From positions 973,049-1,037,048 of the forward strand of contig NZ_SZUA01000001.1 in NCBI RefSeq assembly GCF_005239095.1: a stretch of 64,000 bases of DNA. The letters run 5' to 3'. Positions 39,934-49,027 of this stretch are shown piece by piece; position 1 is the stretch's first letter; each line of letters starts with the position of its first letter. Under the pieces are notes generated by a model, which made no database searches, was not told the origin of the DNA, and worked only from the letters and a program-made list of their open reading frames with translations. The stretch comes from Luteimonas gilva (GTDB lineage: Bacteria > Pseudomonadota > Gammaproteobacteria > Xanthomonadales > Xanthomonadaceae). The translations under genes and the position numbers were made by a program.

Positions 39934-39961
39934 GAGGTCCGGCGCGCGCTTAGGATCGGGA

Positions 39962-39967
39962 ATTATA
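39962..39967 (-). promoter_or_regulatory. Candidate -10 box for prmB
   Basis: A perfect TATAAT on the minus strand, 28 bases before the prmB ATG, in the 50-base gap shared with the divergent SCO gene. No good -35 hexamer is visible at 16-18 bases. Confidence 0.45.
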
Positions 39968-39983
39968 GCGGCCGCCCGGTATC

Positions 39984-40658
39984 ATGACGCGGTTACGACT
40001 GCCGGTACGCCGTATGTTCAACCGCACCACGCTCATCGTCCTGATCGCCGCGCTCGCCGCCGGGCTCGGCTTGTGGGCCGCGCGCGGCCATTTCGGCCCC
40101 GCCGGGGAAAAGCGCCCGGAGCTGCAGACCGTGCGCTTGTTCGACCATCCGCGCGAGCTGCCCGCCTTCGCGCTGCGCCAGTCGGACGGCACCCAGCTGA
40201 TTACGGGCGAATTGAAGGGCCATTGGACCCTGGTCTTCCTCGGCTTCACCCACTGCCCCGACGTCTGCCCGACCACGCTGGCCGAACTCGCCCAGGCGCA
40301 GAAGCGCTGGGAGCCGCTGCCCGATGCGCGCCGGCCGCGGGTGCTGTTCGTTTCGGTCGATCCGGAGCGCGACACGCCGATGAAGATCGGCGGCTACGCG
40401 CACGCGTTCCATCGCGACACGTTGGCGGCCACCGCCGACCTGCCGGCGCTGGAATCCTTCGCCAAATCGCTATCGCTGGTGTTCATGAAGGTGCCGGCGC
40501 CGGAAGGCGTTCCTGCAGATCAATACACAGTGGACCATTCGGCGGCGATCGCGGTGCTCGATCCGCACGGCCGCATGGCCGGCGTGATCCAGCCGCCGTT
40601 GCAGCCGAAGGCGATCGCGGAAGACATGGCCGCTTTGACGCAGGCTTCGTCCAAATAA
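39984..40658 (+). CDS. SCO1/SenC family copper chaperone
   Basis: Membrane-anchored thioredoxin-fold protein that delivers copper to cytochrome oxidase or reduces its site. An N-terminal anchor helix ([19 protein letters not shown]) is followed by the copper motif CPDVCPTT (Cys91, Cys95) and a distal His (TVDHSAA, His185), the complete SCO triad. The product is 224 residues from 39984; an ATG at 40014 ([12 protein letters not shown]) is an equally good start. It is followed three bases on by psd. Confidence 0.94.
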   Translation: MTRLRLPVRRMFNRTTLIVLIAALAAGLGLWAARGHFGPAGEKRPELQTVRLFDHPRELPAFALRQSDGTQLITGELKGHWTLVFLGFTHCPDVCPTTLAELAQAQKRWEPLPDARRPRVLFVSVDPERDTPMKIGGYAHAFHRDTLAATADLPALESFAKSLSLVFMKVPAPEGVPADQYTVDHSAAIAVLDPHGRMAGVIQPPLQPKAIAEDMAALTQASSK

Positions 40659-40660
40659 GT

Positions 40661-41518
40661 ATGGATTTCGTCACCGCCCTCACCTACGTCCTGCCGCACC
40701 GGCTGCTGTCCTCGCTGGCGCGCTCGCTCGCCTATTCGAACAACGGCGCCGTCAGCCGCTGGCTGATCGACACGGTTACCCGCAAGTTCGGCGTCGATTT
40801 GAACGAAGCGGCCAATCCCGATCCGCGCTCGTACGGAACCTTCAATGCGTTCTTCACCCGCGCGCTGAAGTCCGGCGCGCGCGTGCCCGATCCCGACCCG
40901 AACGCGTTGCTGATGCCGGCCGACGGCCGCATCAGCCAATGCGGCGCCATCGAAAACGGCCGTATTTTCCAGGCCAAAGGCCAGTCCTTCACCGCGGCCG
41001 AACTGCTCGGCGACGCGCAAGCGGCCGAACCGTTCGCGAACGGCGTATTCGCCACCGTCTACTTGTCGCCGAAGGACTACCACCGCGTGCACATGCCCTG
41101 GACCGGGACGCTGCGCGAAACCGTGCACGTGCCCGGCCGCCTGTTCAGCGTGGGCCCGGCGGCGGTGCGCCACGTGCCGCGCCTGTTCGCGCGCAACGAG
41201 CGGCTGGCTTGCTTGTTCGACACCGATTTCGGGCCGATGGCGATGGTGATGGTCGGCGCGCTGCTCGTTTCCGGCGTCGAAACGGTGTGGGGCGGCGTCG
41301 AAATTCCGCGTTACGGCGATCGGATCGCGAAGAAGGACTATCGCGGCCGCGGAATTACGTTGCAACGCTTCGCCGAGATGGCGCGATTCAATTACGGATC
41401 GACCGTGATCGTGTTGTTGCCGCCGGGCGTGGCGGCATTGGCCTCGTCGCTGCAGGCGGAGACGGCGGTCCGTTTGGGCGAACGCTTGGCGACGCTGCGC
41501 GCAACGCCAGCACCATAA
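40661..41518 (+). CDS. psd: Phosphatidylserine decarboxylase proenzyme
   Basis: Makes phosphatidylethanolamine at the inner membrane. The proenzyme cleaves itself at a Gly-Ser bond to form a pyruvoyl group. The 285-residue product has the cleavage site YGSTVIV (Ser247), with the triad partners in MPADGRI (Asp88) and YHRVHMP (His144). Start ATG at 40661 immediately after the SCO stop. Length and motifs are normal. Confidence 0.97.
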   Translation: MDFVTALTYVLPHRLLSSLARSLAYSNNGAVSRWLIDTVTRKFGVDLNEAANPDPRSYGTFNAFFTRALKSGARVPDPDPNALLMPADGRISQCGAIENGRIFQAKGQSFTAAELLGDAQAAEPFANGVFATVYLSPKDYHRVHMPWTGTLRETVHVPGRLFSVGPAAVRHVPRLFARNERLACLFDTDFGPMAMVMVGALLVSGVETVWGGVEIPRYGDRIAKKDYRGRGITLQRFAEMARFNYGSTVIVLLPPGVAALASSLQAETAVRLGERLATLRATPAP

Positions 41519-41648
41519 ACGGACTTGCGCATTGCGCGAATTGTGACGGCGTTGCGATGACCTAGGGCCGACACCAGCTGTCGCCGCGCCCGGGCCGCCT
41601 CTAGCTTGTTCTCGGGGATCCGTTCCTTTCGACCGCAGGGAGCGTCCG

Positions 41649-43238
41649 ATGCCCATTCCACACCGTTTGCTACTGGCCGCCGGCCTGGCCGCCATTCTCT
41701 TCGCGCCTGCGCTGTGCGCCGCCATCGGCACCAAGCGCGCTCCTCTCACCCCGGATGCCGAACGTGCGCTGGCCGAGCGTCCGCTCGCGGCCGCGCGCGT
41801 CCGCTATCCCGAGTATTTCGCGCGCGCTTACGCCCGCTATCCGGATTTGCCGCGCGGCGTGCTAGAAGCGCTCGCGTATTCCGAAACCGGCTGGCGGAAT
41901 GTGGAACCCAGCGCTTCGAACGGCGACCACGAGCGCCACATGCCCCCGGCCTACGGCGTGATGGGCCTTTACCACGGCGAAGGCTTCGCCGACCAAGTGG
42001 CGGAAGGCGCCAAACTGCTCGGCCTGTCGCCGACGCTGGTCATGCGCGACCCCGAAACCAACATCTTGGCCGCCGCCGCGTTGTTGGATCGCGCATCTAA
42101 AACCAATAAGGCGCGCGGCGAACCCTACGCCCGCGCCGAAGATCCGAGCACGATGGGCGCGGTGCTCGCGCGCTACGCCGGCTACGGCGACGGCACGGGC
42201 GAGATCCGGACGTACGCGCGGCAAAGTTTCGCCTACGCGGTGCTTTCGACGCTGGATCGCGGCGTGGACGCGAACGGCGTGAAGATCCCCAGACGCGCCG
42301 TCGGCATGGAACGCGCCTTCACTCCGACCCAACTCGCAAAATTGCGCGCCCCCTTGTTGAACGTCGATGCCGTCCGGGACGAAGTTCGCATACCGGGCGC
42401 CGCCCCGAGCGCGACGCTCGCCGTCGATTTCGGCGAAGCGCTGTGGGTGCCCGCCTACTCCGGCAACTACAGCACCGCCGCCAACGCCATGACGGCGGTC
42501 ATCATGCACACCATGGAAGGCTCGTACGCGGGCTCGATCGCCTGGTTCCAGAACCCCAACGCCGTAGTCTCCGCGCACTATCTGATCCGCAAATCGGACG
42601 GCCAGATCACCCAGATGGTGCGCGAGTACCACACCGCTTACCACGCCAAGTACCACAACAACTACACCATCGGCATCGAACACGACGGTTACGCGTCCGA
42701 TCCGGGCAATTGGTCCGCCGCTATGGTCAACGCTTCGGCGCGGTTGACGGCCAGCATCTGCGCGCGGCGCGGCGTGAATTGCGCATCCGCCTGGCAAGGC
42801 CCGGGCTACGACTATTGGTACGTGGTGCCGGACAGCGTACGGGTGAAGGGCCACGGCATGCTCACCCAAAACAGCAACCGCTACGATCCAGGCAAATATT
42901 TCCCGTGGGCGTCGTACTACAACCTGATCAACGGCGGCTCCAACCCCAATCCGCCCAACCCAAGCATCAAGTATTGGGTCGACACGTTCGCGAACGCGAC
43001 GGGCTACAAGTGGCCTTCGACGCTCACCCCGGTCGGCACGCTCTACCAGGGCACGAATTACGTGTACTGCAAGGCCTGGGGCGAACGCGTGGGCAACGCC
43101 ACCAGCTACAACCACTACTGGCTGAAGACGGATCTGGATGTCGGACCGGCCGGCGCATGGGTGTCGGCCTACTACCTGAGCCGATGGGGCAACGACGAAG
43201 CGCGCGACAATAACGGCGCCGTCATACCCAATTGCTGA
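41649..43238 (+). CDS. Secreted peptidoglycan hydrolase: lysozyme-like domain plus N-acetylmuramoyl-L-alanine amidase
   Basis: An exported 529-residue wall-degrading enzyme. After a signal peptide (1-24), residues about 50-205 look like a lysozyme/lytic-transglycosylase fold: LPRGVLEALAYSETGW (Glu79 candidate), YGVMGLYHG, RDPETNILAAAALL. Residues 265-420 are an Amidase_2/PGRP domain with zinc ligands His287 (VIMHTMEG), His402 (KGHGML) and Asp413 (RYDPGKYFPW), and a catalytic Glu in IGIEHDG. The C-terminal 90 residues (KYWVDTFANATGYK, YVYCKAWGERVG) resemble an SH3-like wall-binding domain. It could serve in own-wall turnover or in lysis of prey bacteria. The N-terminal activity is inferred. 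Confidence 0.88.
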   Translation: MPIPHRLLLAAGLAAILFAPALCAAIGTKRAPLTPDAERALAERPLAAARVRYPEYFARAYARYPDLPRGVLEALAYSETGWRNVEPSASNGDHERHMPPAYGVMGLYHGEGFADQVAEGAKLLGLSPTLVMRDPETNILAAAALLDRASKTNKARGEPYARAEDPSTMGAVLARYAGYGDGTGEIRTYARQSFAYAVLSTLDRGVDANGVKIPRRAVGMERAFTPTQLAKLRAPLLNVDAVRDEVRIPGAAPSATLAVDFGEALWVPAYSGNYSTAANAMTAVIMHTMEGSYAGSIAWFQNPNAVVSAHYLIRKSDGQITQMVREYHTAYHAKYHNNYTIGIEHDGYASDPGNWSAAMVNASARLTASICARRGVNCASAWQGPGYDYWYVVPDSVRVKGHGMLTQNSNRYDPGKYFPWASYYNLINGGSNPNPPNPSIKYWVDTFANATGYKWPSTLTPVGTLYQGTNYVYCKAWGERVGNATSYNHYWLKTDLDVGPAGAWVSAYYLSRWGNDEARDNNGAVIPNC

Positions 43239-43247
43239 TCGCCGACG

Positions 43248-43274
43248 GCGGGCGGGCGCACTGCGCTCGCCCGC
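43248..43274. terminator. Hairpin between convergent wall-hydrolase genes
   Basis: An imperfect GC-only stem (GGGCGGGCGCA against TGCGCTCGCCCG) lies between the stops at 43238 and 43284. It could terminate both convergent genes, though no T-run follows on either strand. Confidence 0.4.
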
Positions 43275-43283
43275 TTCGAGCGG

Positions 43284-44843
43284 CTACTGGCAGCCTTCCA
43301 GCTTCAAACGCTGCCCGGCCTTCAGCGCATACCGCGGCGCCTTCAAGCCGTTCGCCTTGGCCAGCGATTTGGTGTCGCACTGGTACTTCTGCGCGATCGA
43401 CACCAGCGTTTCGCTCTTGGCGACCTTGTGCGTACCGGGCTTCTTCTTCGGCTTGATCGCGACCGGATCGGTCGGCGCAGCAGCGCCGGTGAGCGGCGCG
43501 GGGACGACCCCGTCCGAAGGCGGCAGCGTCTGCATCGGTCCAGTACGCACGATGGCCGAATTCGGATCGCTCAGCACCAGCTGCTTGGCCAGCGCCGCGC
43601 GCGGGCCCTGTGCGCAATGGCGGTTGTACAGGCCGACGATTTGCGTCGTCGCATTGAGGCTCGCGCCTGCCGGCAGATAGCTTTCCGGCTGGTAGCGCGG
43701 GTTGAGGTTGCGCAGCGCGCGCATGAAGCCGTCGCGGGTGCCGCCGTTGCCCAGGCAGATGGTCAGTTCGTAGATCGAGGTCGGCTGCGACAGGCGCAGC
43801 GGCGCCGGCTTCGATTCCACTTTCGGGAAAGTGATGCCGTATTTCTTCGGATGCAGGAACAGCCACGCCGCGGCGATCACCATCGGCACGTAATCGCGGG
43901 TTTCGGCCGGGAACTGGTTGTACACCGACGCATCCCAGAAACCGCGCCCTTCGCTGCCGTTATAGATACGCAGCGCGCGGCCTTCGCCGCCGTTATAGGC
44001 GGCCAACGCCATTTCGATGCTGCGGTTCAACTCGCCCATGCGCTCGTTGAGATAAGCGGCGCTGGCTTCGGCGACCGCATGCGGGTCGTAGCGCGTATCG
44101 AAGCCGGTGCCGTCCTGGCCCAGGCCGAAGCGCAGGCCGGTGGCGTACATGAATTGCATCGGCCCGGCGGCGCCGGCGCGCGAAGTGACATGGACCTTGC
44201 CGTTGGATTCCTTGGCCATGATCCCGAACAGCAGCGCTTCCGGCAGACCGGCGCGTTCGTACGACGGCCACATCTGCTGGCGCATGTACTGGTAGTTCTC
44301 GTAGCTGTCCATCAGCGGGCCGCGCAGATCGGTCAGCCAGCGCCGGATGCCGGCCTGCACGGCCGGGTTGTACTGCACCATCTGATCGAAGCGATGGCGC
44401 TTGTCGTCGAGCAGGCTCGCGGCTTTAGCGGCTTCGGGCACGTCGGCGGCGATGCCGACGTCCCCGGCATGATCGGGATCGGGCTCGTTGGGATCCTCGT
44501 CTTCGTCCGCGGCCGGGCCTTGCGCGTCGGCATTGGATTTCAGCAGGCGCTTGTAGACCGCCATCAAGTCGGTCGTCTGGCAGCCTTTCTGCTTGCCGCA
44601 GGCGTCGACCACGTCCTCCATGTCCTCCAGCGCGGCATTGCTTTCGGACACGCCGGTCTGATCGTTGTTTCCGATCTTGACCAAGGCGTCGCGATAGCGT
44701 TTCTCCGCCGCGGCCATGCGCGCGTTGAGCGCGGCGACGGCCTCGCGCTTGGAGGCGGCCGATGCGTCGGGAACGATGAAGATCAGCGCCAGCGCGGCGG
44801 CGATCGGAAAGGAACGGTAGGAAACCAGGGCAAAGGAAGGCAT
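43284..44843 (-). CDS. Membrane-bound lytic murein transglycosylase with LysM domain (MltD-like)
   Basis: Periplasmic enzyme that cleaves the glycan strand of peptidoglycan. The 519-residue product has an N-terminal signal/anchor (FPIAAALALIFIVPDASA) and an acidic linker (DEDEDPNEPDPDHAG). The SLT domain has the catalytic Glu212 (IMAKESNGKVHVTSRAGAAG) and MQFMYATG, with MALAAYNGGEGR and FPAETRDYVPMVIAA following. One LysM domain ends the protein (about 470-519, HKVAKSETLVSIAQKY). Start ATG at 44841-44843; upstream sequence in frame passes through a palindromic repeat. Convergent with the amidase gene. Confidence 0.93.
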   Translation of the reverse strand: MPSFALVSYRSFPIAAALALIFIVPDASAASKREAVAALNARMAAAEKRYRDALVKIGNNDQTGVSESNAALEDMEDVVDACGKQKGCQTTDLMAVYKRLLKSNADAQGPAADEDEDPNEPDPDHAGDVGIAADVPEAAKAASLLDDKRHRFDQMVQYNPAVQAGIRRWLTDLRGPLMDSYENYQYMRQQMWPSYERAGLPEALLFGIMAKESNGKVHVTSRAGAAGPMQFMYATGLRFGLGQDGTGFDTRYDPHAVAEASAAYLNERMGELNRSIEMALAAYNGGEGRALRIYNGSEGRGFWDASVYNQFPAETRDYVPMVIAAAWLFLHPKKYGITFPKVESKPAPLRLSQPTSIYELTICLGNGGTRDGFMRALRNLNPRYQPESYLPAGASLNATTQIVGLYNRHCAQGPRAALAKQLVLSDPNSAIVRTGPMQTLPPSDGVVPAPLTGAAAPTDPVAIKPKKKPGTHKVAKSETLVSIAQKYQCDTKSLAKANGLKAPRYALKAGQRLKLEGCQ

Positions 44844-44910
44844 GGACTGCAAATGAGGCAAGGTTTTGGAAGGGTAGCCGCTGAAGCGGATCGCGGGCAA
44901 CCGACGCCCC

Positions 44911-45037
44911 GCTGTTTCCCCCTTTGAAAAAGGGGGACTAAGGGGGATTTGCTTTTGCTCTTGTTTTCGAGCGCACAGCCAAAAACTGCAAAAGCAAATC
45001 CCCCTTGATCCCCCTTTTTCAAAGGGGGAGAAACAGC
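44911..45037. repeat. Nested palindromic repeat, CCCCCTTTGA family, copy 3
   Basis: Begins GCTGTTTCCCCCTTTG and ends with the reverse complement (CAAAGGGGGAGAAACAGC), with inner words GGGGATTTGCTTTTG and CAAAAGCAAATCCCC. The undisturbed form of the element seen at 36409 and 38762. It lies between the divergently transcribed transglycosylase and HerA-like ATPase genes. Confidence 0.88.
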
Positions 45038-45086
45038 CGGGGCGGTTTCGTGCTCCACGCATTGCCGTAAGGACGCAGCAACCAAT

Positions 45087-45092
45087 TAGAAT
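45087..45092 (+). promoter_or_regulatory. Candidate -10 box for the HerA-like ATPase gene
   Basis: TAGAAT followed by CGGCCC, 26 bases before the ATG at 45119. The same TAGAAT-CG context occurs before the dienelactone hydrolase gene at 52180. No clear -35. Confidence 0.4.
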
Positions 45093-45118
45093 CGGCCCAC
45101 GCCCCGCAAGGACCCGCC

Positions 45119-46633
45119 ATGGACCCGATTCTCGTAGGCAAAGCCGTCACCACTCCGGACAGCGGGCAGGTCTTCCTGCAGCCTAAATACGGCAATCGCC
45201 ACGGATTGGTGGCCGGTGCCACCGGCACCGGCAAGACGGTCACGCTGATGACGCTGGCCGAGGGTTTCTCGCGCCTGGGCGTGCCGGTGTTCCTGGCCGA
45301 TGTGAAGGGCGACGTGGCCGGTCTGGCCGTCGCCGGCGAGCTGAACGAGAAATTGCAGGCGCGGATCGGCGAAATCGGCATGACAGGCTATGCGCCGCAG
45401 GCCAATCCGGTCGTGTTCTGGGACCTGTTCGGCAAACTCGGCCATCCGGTGCGGACCACGGTCAGCGAAATGGGCCCGACCCTGCTCGCGCGCATCCTGG
45501 AACTGAACGACACCCAAAGCGGCGTGCTCGACATCGTCTTCAAGCTCGCCGACGACCGCGGCCTGCTGCTGCTCGACCTGGAAGACCTGCGCGCCCTGCT
45601 CGGCCTGGTCGCCGACGAGCGCAAGGACATCTCCACCTCGTACGGCTTGGTCAGCGCGCAGTCGATCGGCGCGATCCAGCGCTCGCTGCTGCGCCTGGAA
45701 CAGGAAGGCGGCGACCAGTTCTTCGGCGAACCGGCGCTGGAACTGGCCGACCTGATGCGCACGAACACCGACGGACGCGGCGTGGTCAACATCCTGGCCG
45801 CCGACCAGCTGATCCTGAAACCGCGACTGTATTCGAGCTTTTTGTTGTGGCTGCTGTCGGAATTGTTCGAGAACCTGCCCGAAGTCGGGGATCTGGACAA
45901 GCCCAAGCTGGTGTTCGTGTTCGACGAGGCGCATCTGCTGTTCGACGACTCGCCGCCGGCGCTGCAGCAGCGCGTCGAACAGGTCGTGCGCTTGATCCGT
46001 TCGAAAGGCGTGGGCGTCTACTTCTGCTCGCAGTTCCCCGATGACGTGCCCGACAACATCCTCGGCCAGCTCGGCAACCGCGTGCAGCATGCGCTGCGCG
46101 CGTTCACGCCGCGCGACCAGAAGGCGGTGCGCACCGCGGCAGAAACCTTCGTGCCGAATCCGAAACTGGATGTCGCCCAAACCATCTCCAAGCTCGGCAC
46201 CGGCGAAGCGCTGGTGTCGACGCTGCAGGACAAGGGCGTGCCGATGCCGGTCGAACGCACCCTGATCGCGCCGCCGCGCTGCCGGATGGGCGCCATCACC
46301 GAAGCCGAACGCGCGCAGGTGCGCGCCGGCAGCCCGGTCGGGCAGAAATACGACCAGCGCGTGAACCGCGAATCGGCGGCGGAAACCTTGGCCAAGAAAG
46401 TCGAGACCGCTTCCGCGCAGGCCAAGGCGCCGCCCGCGCGCACGCGCGAGCAAGACGAAGCGGAAGAAGGCGGTTTCGGCCAGGCGGTGAAGGACGCGGT
46501 GTTCGGCACCAAACGCCGCCAAGGCATGGTCGAAACGATGGCCAAGCAGACCGCGCGCACCGTCGGCAGCCAGATCGGCCGTCAGATCCTGCGCGGCGTA
46601 CTGGGCGGCATCTTCGGCGGCGGTCGCCGCTGA
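45119..46633 (+). CDS. DUF853 / HerA-like ATPase
   Basis: A cytoplasmic P-loop ATPase related to HerA/FtsK DNA translocases; its biological role is unknown. The 504-residue product has Walker A GATGTGKT (33-40), Walker B VFVFDEAHLL (265-274) and an arginine-finger-like region (QQRVEQVVRLIRSKG). The C-terminal 100 residues are polar with a Gly/Arg tail (RGVLGGIFGGGRR). It is not accompanied by NurA or Mre11-type nuclease genes. It leads a plus-strand unit with an NlpE-like lipoprotein and greB. Confidence 0.93.
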   Translation: MDPILVGKAVTTPDSGQVFLQPKYGNRHGLVAGATGTGKTVTLMTLAEGFSRLGVPVFLADVKGDVAGLAVAGELNEKLQARIGEIGMTGYAPQANPVVFWDLFGKLGHPVRTTVSEMGPTLLARILELNDTQSGVLDIVFKLADDRGLLLLDLEDLRALLGLVADERKDISTSYGLVSAQSIGAIQRSLLRLEQEGGDQFFGEPALELADLMRTNTDGRGVVNILAADQLILKPRLYSSFLLWLLSELFENLPEVGDLDKPKLVFVFDEAHLLFDDSPPALQQRVEQVVRLIRSKGVGVYFCSQFPDDVPDNILGQLGNRVQHALRAFTPRDQKAVRTAAETFVPNPKLDVAQTISKLGTGEALVSTLQDKGVPMPVERTLIAPPRCRMGAITEAERAQVRAGSPVGQKYDQRVNRESAAETLAKKVETASAQAKAPPARTREQDEAEEGGFGQAVKDAVFGTKRRQGMVETMAKQTARTVGSQIGRQILRGVLGGIFGGGRR

Positions 46634-46670
46634 GCTCCGCATTCGTTCCTTCCCCCGAGGAAAACATCGC

Positions 46671-47168
46671 ATGAAGCGCACATCGTTCGCAGCCGCCATC
46701 GTGGCCTTGTCCGTATTGGGCTTGTCCGCCTGCAAGAAAGAACCCGCCGTCGAACCGGCATCGCCCGCCGCAGCGCCCACCGCAACGGCGCCCGCCGCCG
46801 ATCCCGCGCTCGCGGCCGCGGCGAATCCGGTCGTCGATTTCGACATGCGCGCCTTCGCCGGCGAATTCGCCGGCACCCTGCCCTGCGCGGATTGCGCCGG
46901 CATCGACACCAAAATTTCGCTGGCGGGCGACGGCACCTATGCTTCGGCCGAAACCTACCGAGGCAAATCGGCCGAGCCGGTGAAGAGCGACGGCACTTGG
47001 ACCGCCGAAGACAACGGCCATCGCTTGCGTCTGGACCCCAATAGCAAGAGCGAGCAGGACCGCCTGTTCGAAGTCGTCGGCCGGAACGACATCCGGCTAA
47101 TGGACAAGGACGGCAATCCCCTCCAAGGCGCGCAGAACTCCGGCCTCAAGCGCGTCGCCGCGCCATAG
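46671..47168 (+). CDS. NlpE-like copper-resistance lipoprotein
   Basis: Predicted outer-membrane lipoprotein of 165 residues. The signal peptide ends in the lipobox LGLSAC with acylated Cys21. After an Ala/Pro linker comes an NlpE N-terminal beta-barrel domain with the characteristic [19 protein letters not shown] (CxxC) and [12 protein letters not shown]. In enteric bacteria NlpE reports envelope stress and copper; that role here is inference. The C-terminal OB domain of E. coli NlpE is absent. greB begins 2 bases after its stop. Confidence 0.88.
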   Translation: MKRTSFAAAIVALSVLGLSACKKEPAVEPASPAAAPTATAPAADPALAAAANPVVDFDMRAFAGEFAGTLPCADCAGIDTKISLAGDGTYASAETYRGKSAEPVKSDGTWTAEDNGHRLRLDPNSKSEQDRLFEVVGRNDIRLMDKDGNPLQGAQNSGLKRVAAP

Positions 47169-47170
47169 CC

Positions 47171-47686
47171 GTGGGCCGTTGGCGGCCGCCCGCGGAGAAG
47201 AGCACCGCGCTGATCACCCGCGAGGGGCACGCCCGGCTCAAAGCCGAGCTGGACGAGCTGTGGCGGATCAAGCGTCCGGAAGTGGTCAAAGCCCTCGCCG
47301 CCGCCGCGGCCGAGGGCGATCGTTCCGAGAACGCGGAATACACCTATCGCAAGAAGCAATTGGGCGAGATCGACCGCCGCGTGCGCTATCTCTCCAAACG
47401 CTTGGAGCAATTGCGCGTGGTCGATGCCGCGCCTACCGATCCCGAGGCGGTGTTCTTCGGCGCTTGGGTCGAATTGGAGAACGCGGCGACGGGCGAGCTG
47501 CAGCGTTACCGGATCGTCGGCCCCGACGAGACCGACGCCAAGCGCGGCTTCATCAGCATCGACTCGCCGCTGGCGCGGGCGATGCTGAAGAAGCGCGTCG
47601 ACGACGAATTCGAAGCGTCGCTCCCTAGCGGCACGACGCGTTTCGCGATCGTCGAGGTGCGTTACGGGGCCGGCTTCGGCCTCTGA
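47171..47686 (+). CDS. greB: Transcription elongation factor GreB
   Basis: Rescues backtracked RNA polymerase by stimulating transcript cleavage. The 171-residue product has the N-terminal coiled coil with [19 protein letters not shown] and the tip residues in [32 protein letters not shown], typical of GreB (the [10 protein letters not shown] form rather than GreA's ENAEYHAA). The C-terminal FKBP-like domain includes [17 protein letters not shown]. Start is GTG at 47171. The 3' end overlaps the convergent iron-permease-family gene by 25 bases. Confidence 0.96.
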   Translation: MGRWRPPAEKSTALITREGHARLKAELDELWRIKRPEVVKALAAAAAEGDRSENAEYTYRKKQLGEIDRRVRYLSKRLEQLRVVDAAPTDPEAVFFGAWVELENAATGELQRYRIVGPDETDAKRGFISIDSPLARAMLKKRVDDEFEASLPSGTTRFAIVEVRYGAGFGL

Positions 47687-48105
47687 TCGGCGTCCACTTC
47701 GGGCGTGCCGGAATCGTCTTCGTCCTCAGGCCCGCAGTTGCGCGCCTTTTCGGCCAAGGCTTCGTAGCGATCCTGGAATTCCTGCAGTTCCTTCTCCTCC
47801 AGTTCTTCCAGGTCCAGCAACGCGTTGTGCGCGCCTTGGGTGGCGCGGATCAGCTCGTCCAGCTTGATCTGCAGGGCCTGGGTGTCGCGGTTCTGGGTGT
47901 TCTGGATCAGGAACACCATCAGGAAGGTGACGATGGTGGTGCCGGTGTTGATCACCAGTTGCCAGGTGTCGCTGAACTTGAAGATCGGACCGCTGACGAT
48001 CCAGACCAGCACCACCGCGACCGCCAAGCCGAAACACAGCGGCCGGCCGGTGAAGCGCGACGCCGCCTTCGCCATGCGGGTGAACCCGCTGTTCTTGTTC
48101 GTCAT
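47662..48105 (-). CDS. Low-affinity iron permease family protein
   Basis: A 147-residue membrane protein with two hydrophobic helices ([21 protein letters not shown] and [20 protein letters not shown]). The strongly conserved motif [21 protein letters not shown] is followed by an acidic coiled C-terminus. This is the pattern of the bacterial low-affinity iron permease family; transport activity in bacteria is poorly supported, so the name is by family only. Start ATG at 48103-48105. It converges on and overlaps greB by 25 bases. Confidence 0.9.
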   Translation of the reverse strand: MTNKNSGFTRMAKAASRFTGRPLCFGLAVAVVLVWIVSGPIFKFSDTWQLVINTGTTIVTFLMVFLIQNTQNRDTQALQIKLDELIRATQGAHNALLDLEELEEKELQEFQDRYEALAEKARNCGPEDEDDSGTPEVDADQRPKPAP

Positions 48106-48126
48106 GACACCACCTCTTCCGACATT

Positions 48127-48239
48127 CTCCGCATTGTGCGGAGAGCGTGCGAAAGCGGCGTCACGACGCCGCTCTGGCGGGAAGGGCTTCAGCCCCGACA
48201 GGCCTTCGCGACGCGTGTCGGGGCTGAAGCCCCTCCCAC
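48127..48239. repeat. Cluster of three hairpins including a REP-like palindrome, family G
   Basis: Three inverted repeats in a row. First, CTCCGCA/TGCGGAG at 48127-48143. Second, AGCGGCGT/ACGCCGCT at 48154-48173. Third, a REP-like pair GGGCTTCAGCCCCGACA (48184-48200) with TGTCGGGGCTGAAGCCC (48216-48232). The last is near-identical to the left half of the palindrome inside metG (58182-58208). It lies between the iron-permease gene start and the molybdoenzyme stop. Confidence 0.75.
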
Positions 48240-48256
48240 AAGAGCAGGCATGAATG

Positions 48257-49027
48257 TCAGATCCCACCGTACCAATCGTAATCCCGGTCTTCCCAGAACC
48301 CGCCCTTGCCGCCTTGCAGGTGCGCGTAGCTGTCGACCACTTCGATCATGCGCAGGTATTTGGGCTGCTTGTAGCCGAGCTTGCGTTCGATCCGCATCCG
48401 CAGCGGCGCGCCGTTGGCGATCGGCACGGGTGAACCGTTCAGCGAGTGCGCCACGAGCGTTTGCGGGTGATAGGCGTCGAGCAGATCGATGCTTTCGTAG
48501 TAACGGCTGCCGTCCTTGCCGTAGTCGTCGAAGCAGTGAAAAACCACGTAGCGCGCGCCGGGTTTGACGCCGGCCTTGTCGAGCAGCGCGCCGAGCGGCA
48601 CGCCGGCCCACTGCCCGATCACGCTCCAGCCTTCGACGCAATCGTGGCGGGTGATCTGGGTGCGCGCCGGCATCGCGCGGATCGCGTCCAGCGAGAAATC
48701 CAACGGCTTGTCCACCAGGCCGCGCAGTTGCAATCGGTAACCGACGAAGCCGTCGGCTTTCAAGGCCAGGTATTCGGGCGTCTGCGGATCGGTCGAACCG
48801 TTCGGGCGGAATACCGGCGAAATCATCGACGCCGGGAATTCGCGCGCAAGCCGGTCGCCGGTCAGCAAGCGCTGGACGCGACGGTTCAGCGGTTCGGCCA
48901 GCTCCAACGCATCGACGAAGCCGGGCTTGCGCGACAAGGCGTCGCAGCCTGAAAGCAGGCCCACGCCCGTACCCGCGAGCGCCGCGCGCAGCAGGCGCCG
49001 CCGCGAGGGACGTTCGAGATCAGTCAT
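48257..49027 (-). CDS. Molybdopterin-binding oxidoreductase (sulfite-oxidase fold), exported Tat lipoprotein
   Basis: A periplasmic Mo-cofactor enzyme of 256 residues. The N-terminus has a twin-arginine-type signal (SRRRLLRAALAG) and ends with a lipobox-like LLSGC (Cys28), so it may be exported folded and then lipid-anchored. The oxidoreductase core resembles MsrP/YedY: the Mo-ligand cysteine is in TRHDCVEGWSVIGQWAGVPL (Cys130), with PLRMRIERKLGYKQPKYLRMIEVVD at the C-terminus. The substrate is unknown. It overlaps the upstream cytochrome b gene by 8 bases, so the two form a redox pair. Confidence 0.9.
   Translation of the reverse strand: MTDLERPSRRRLLRAALAGTGVGLLSGCDALSRKPGFVDALELAEPLNRRVQRLLTGDRLAREFPASMISPVFRPNGSTDPQTPEYLALKADGFVGYRLQLRGLVDKPLDFSLDAIRAMPARTQITRHDCVEGWSVIGQWAGVPLGALLDKAGVKPGARYVVFHCFDDYGKDGSRYYESIDLLDAYHPQTLVAHSLNGSPVPIANGAPLRMRIERKLGYKQPKYLRMIEVVDSYAHLQGGKGGFWEDRDYDWYGGI

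Noticed and set aside
36409-45037. Repeats considered as a CRISPR array
   Set aside because: Copies are kilobases apart, differ in length and are not separated by regular spacers; no cas gene is present.
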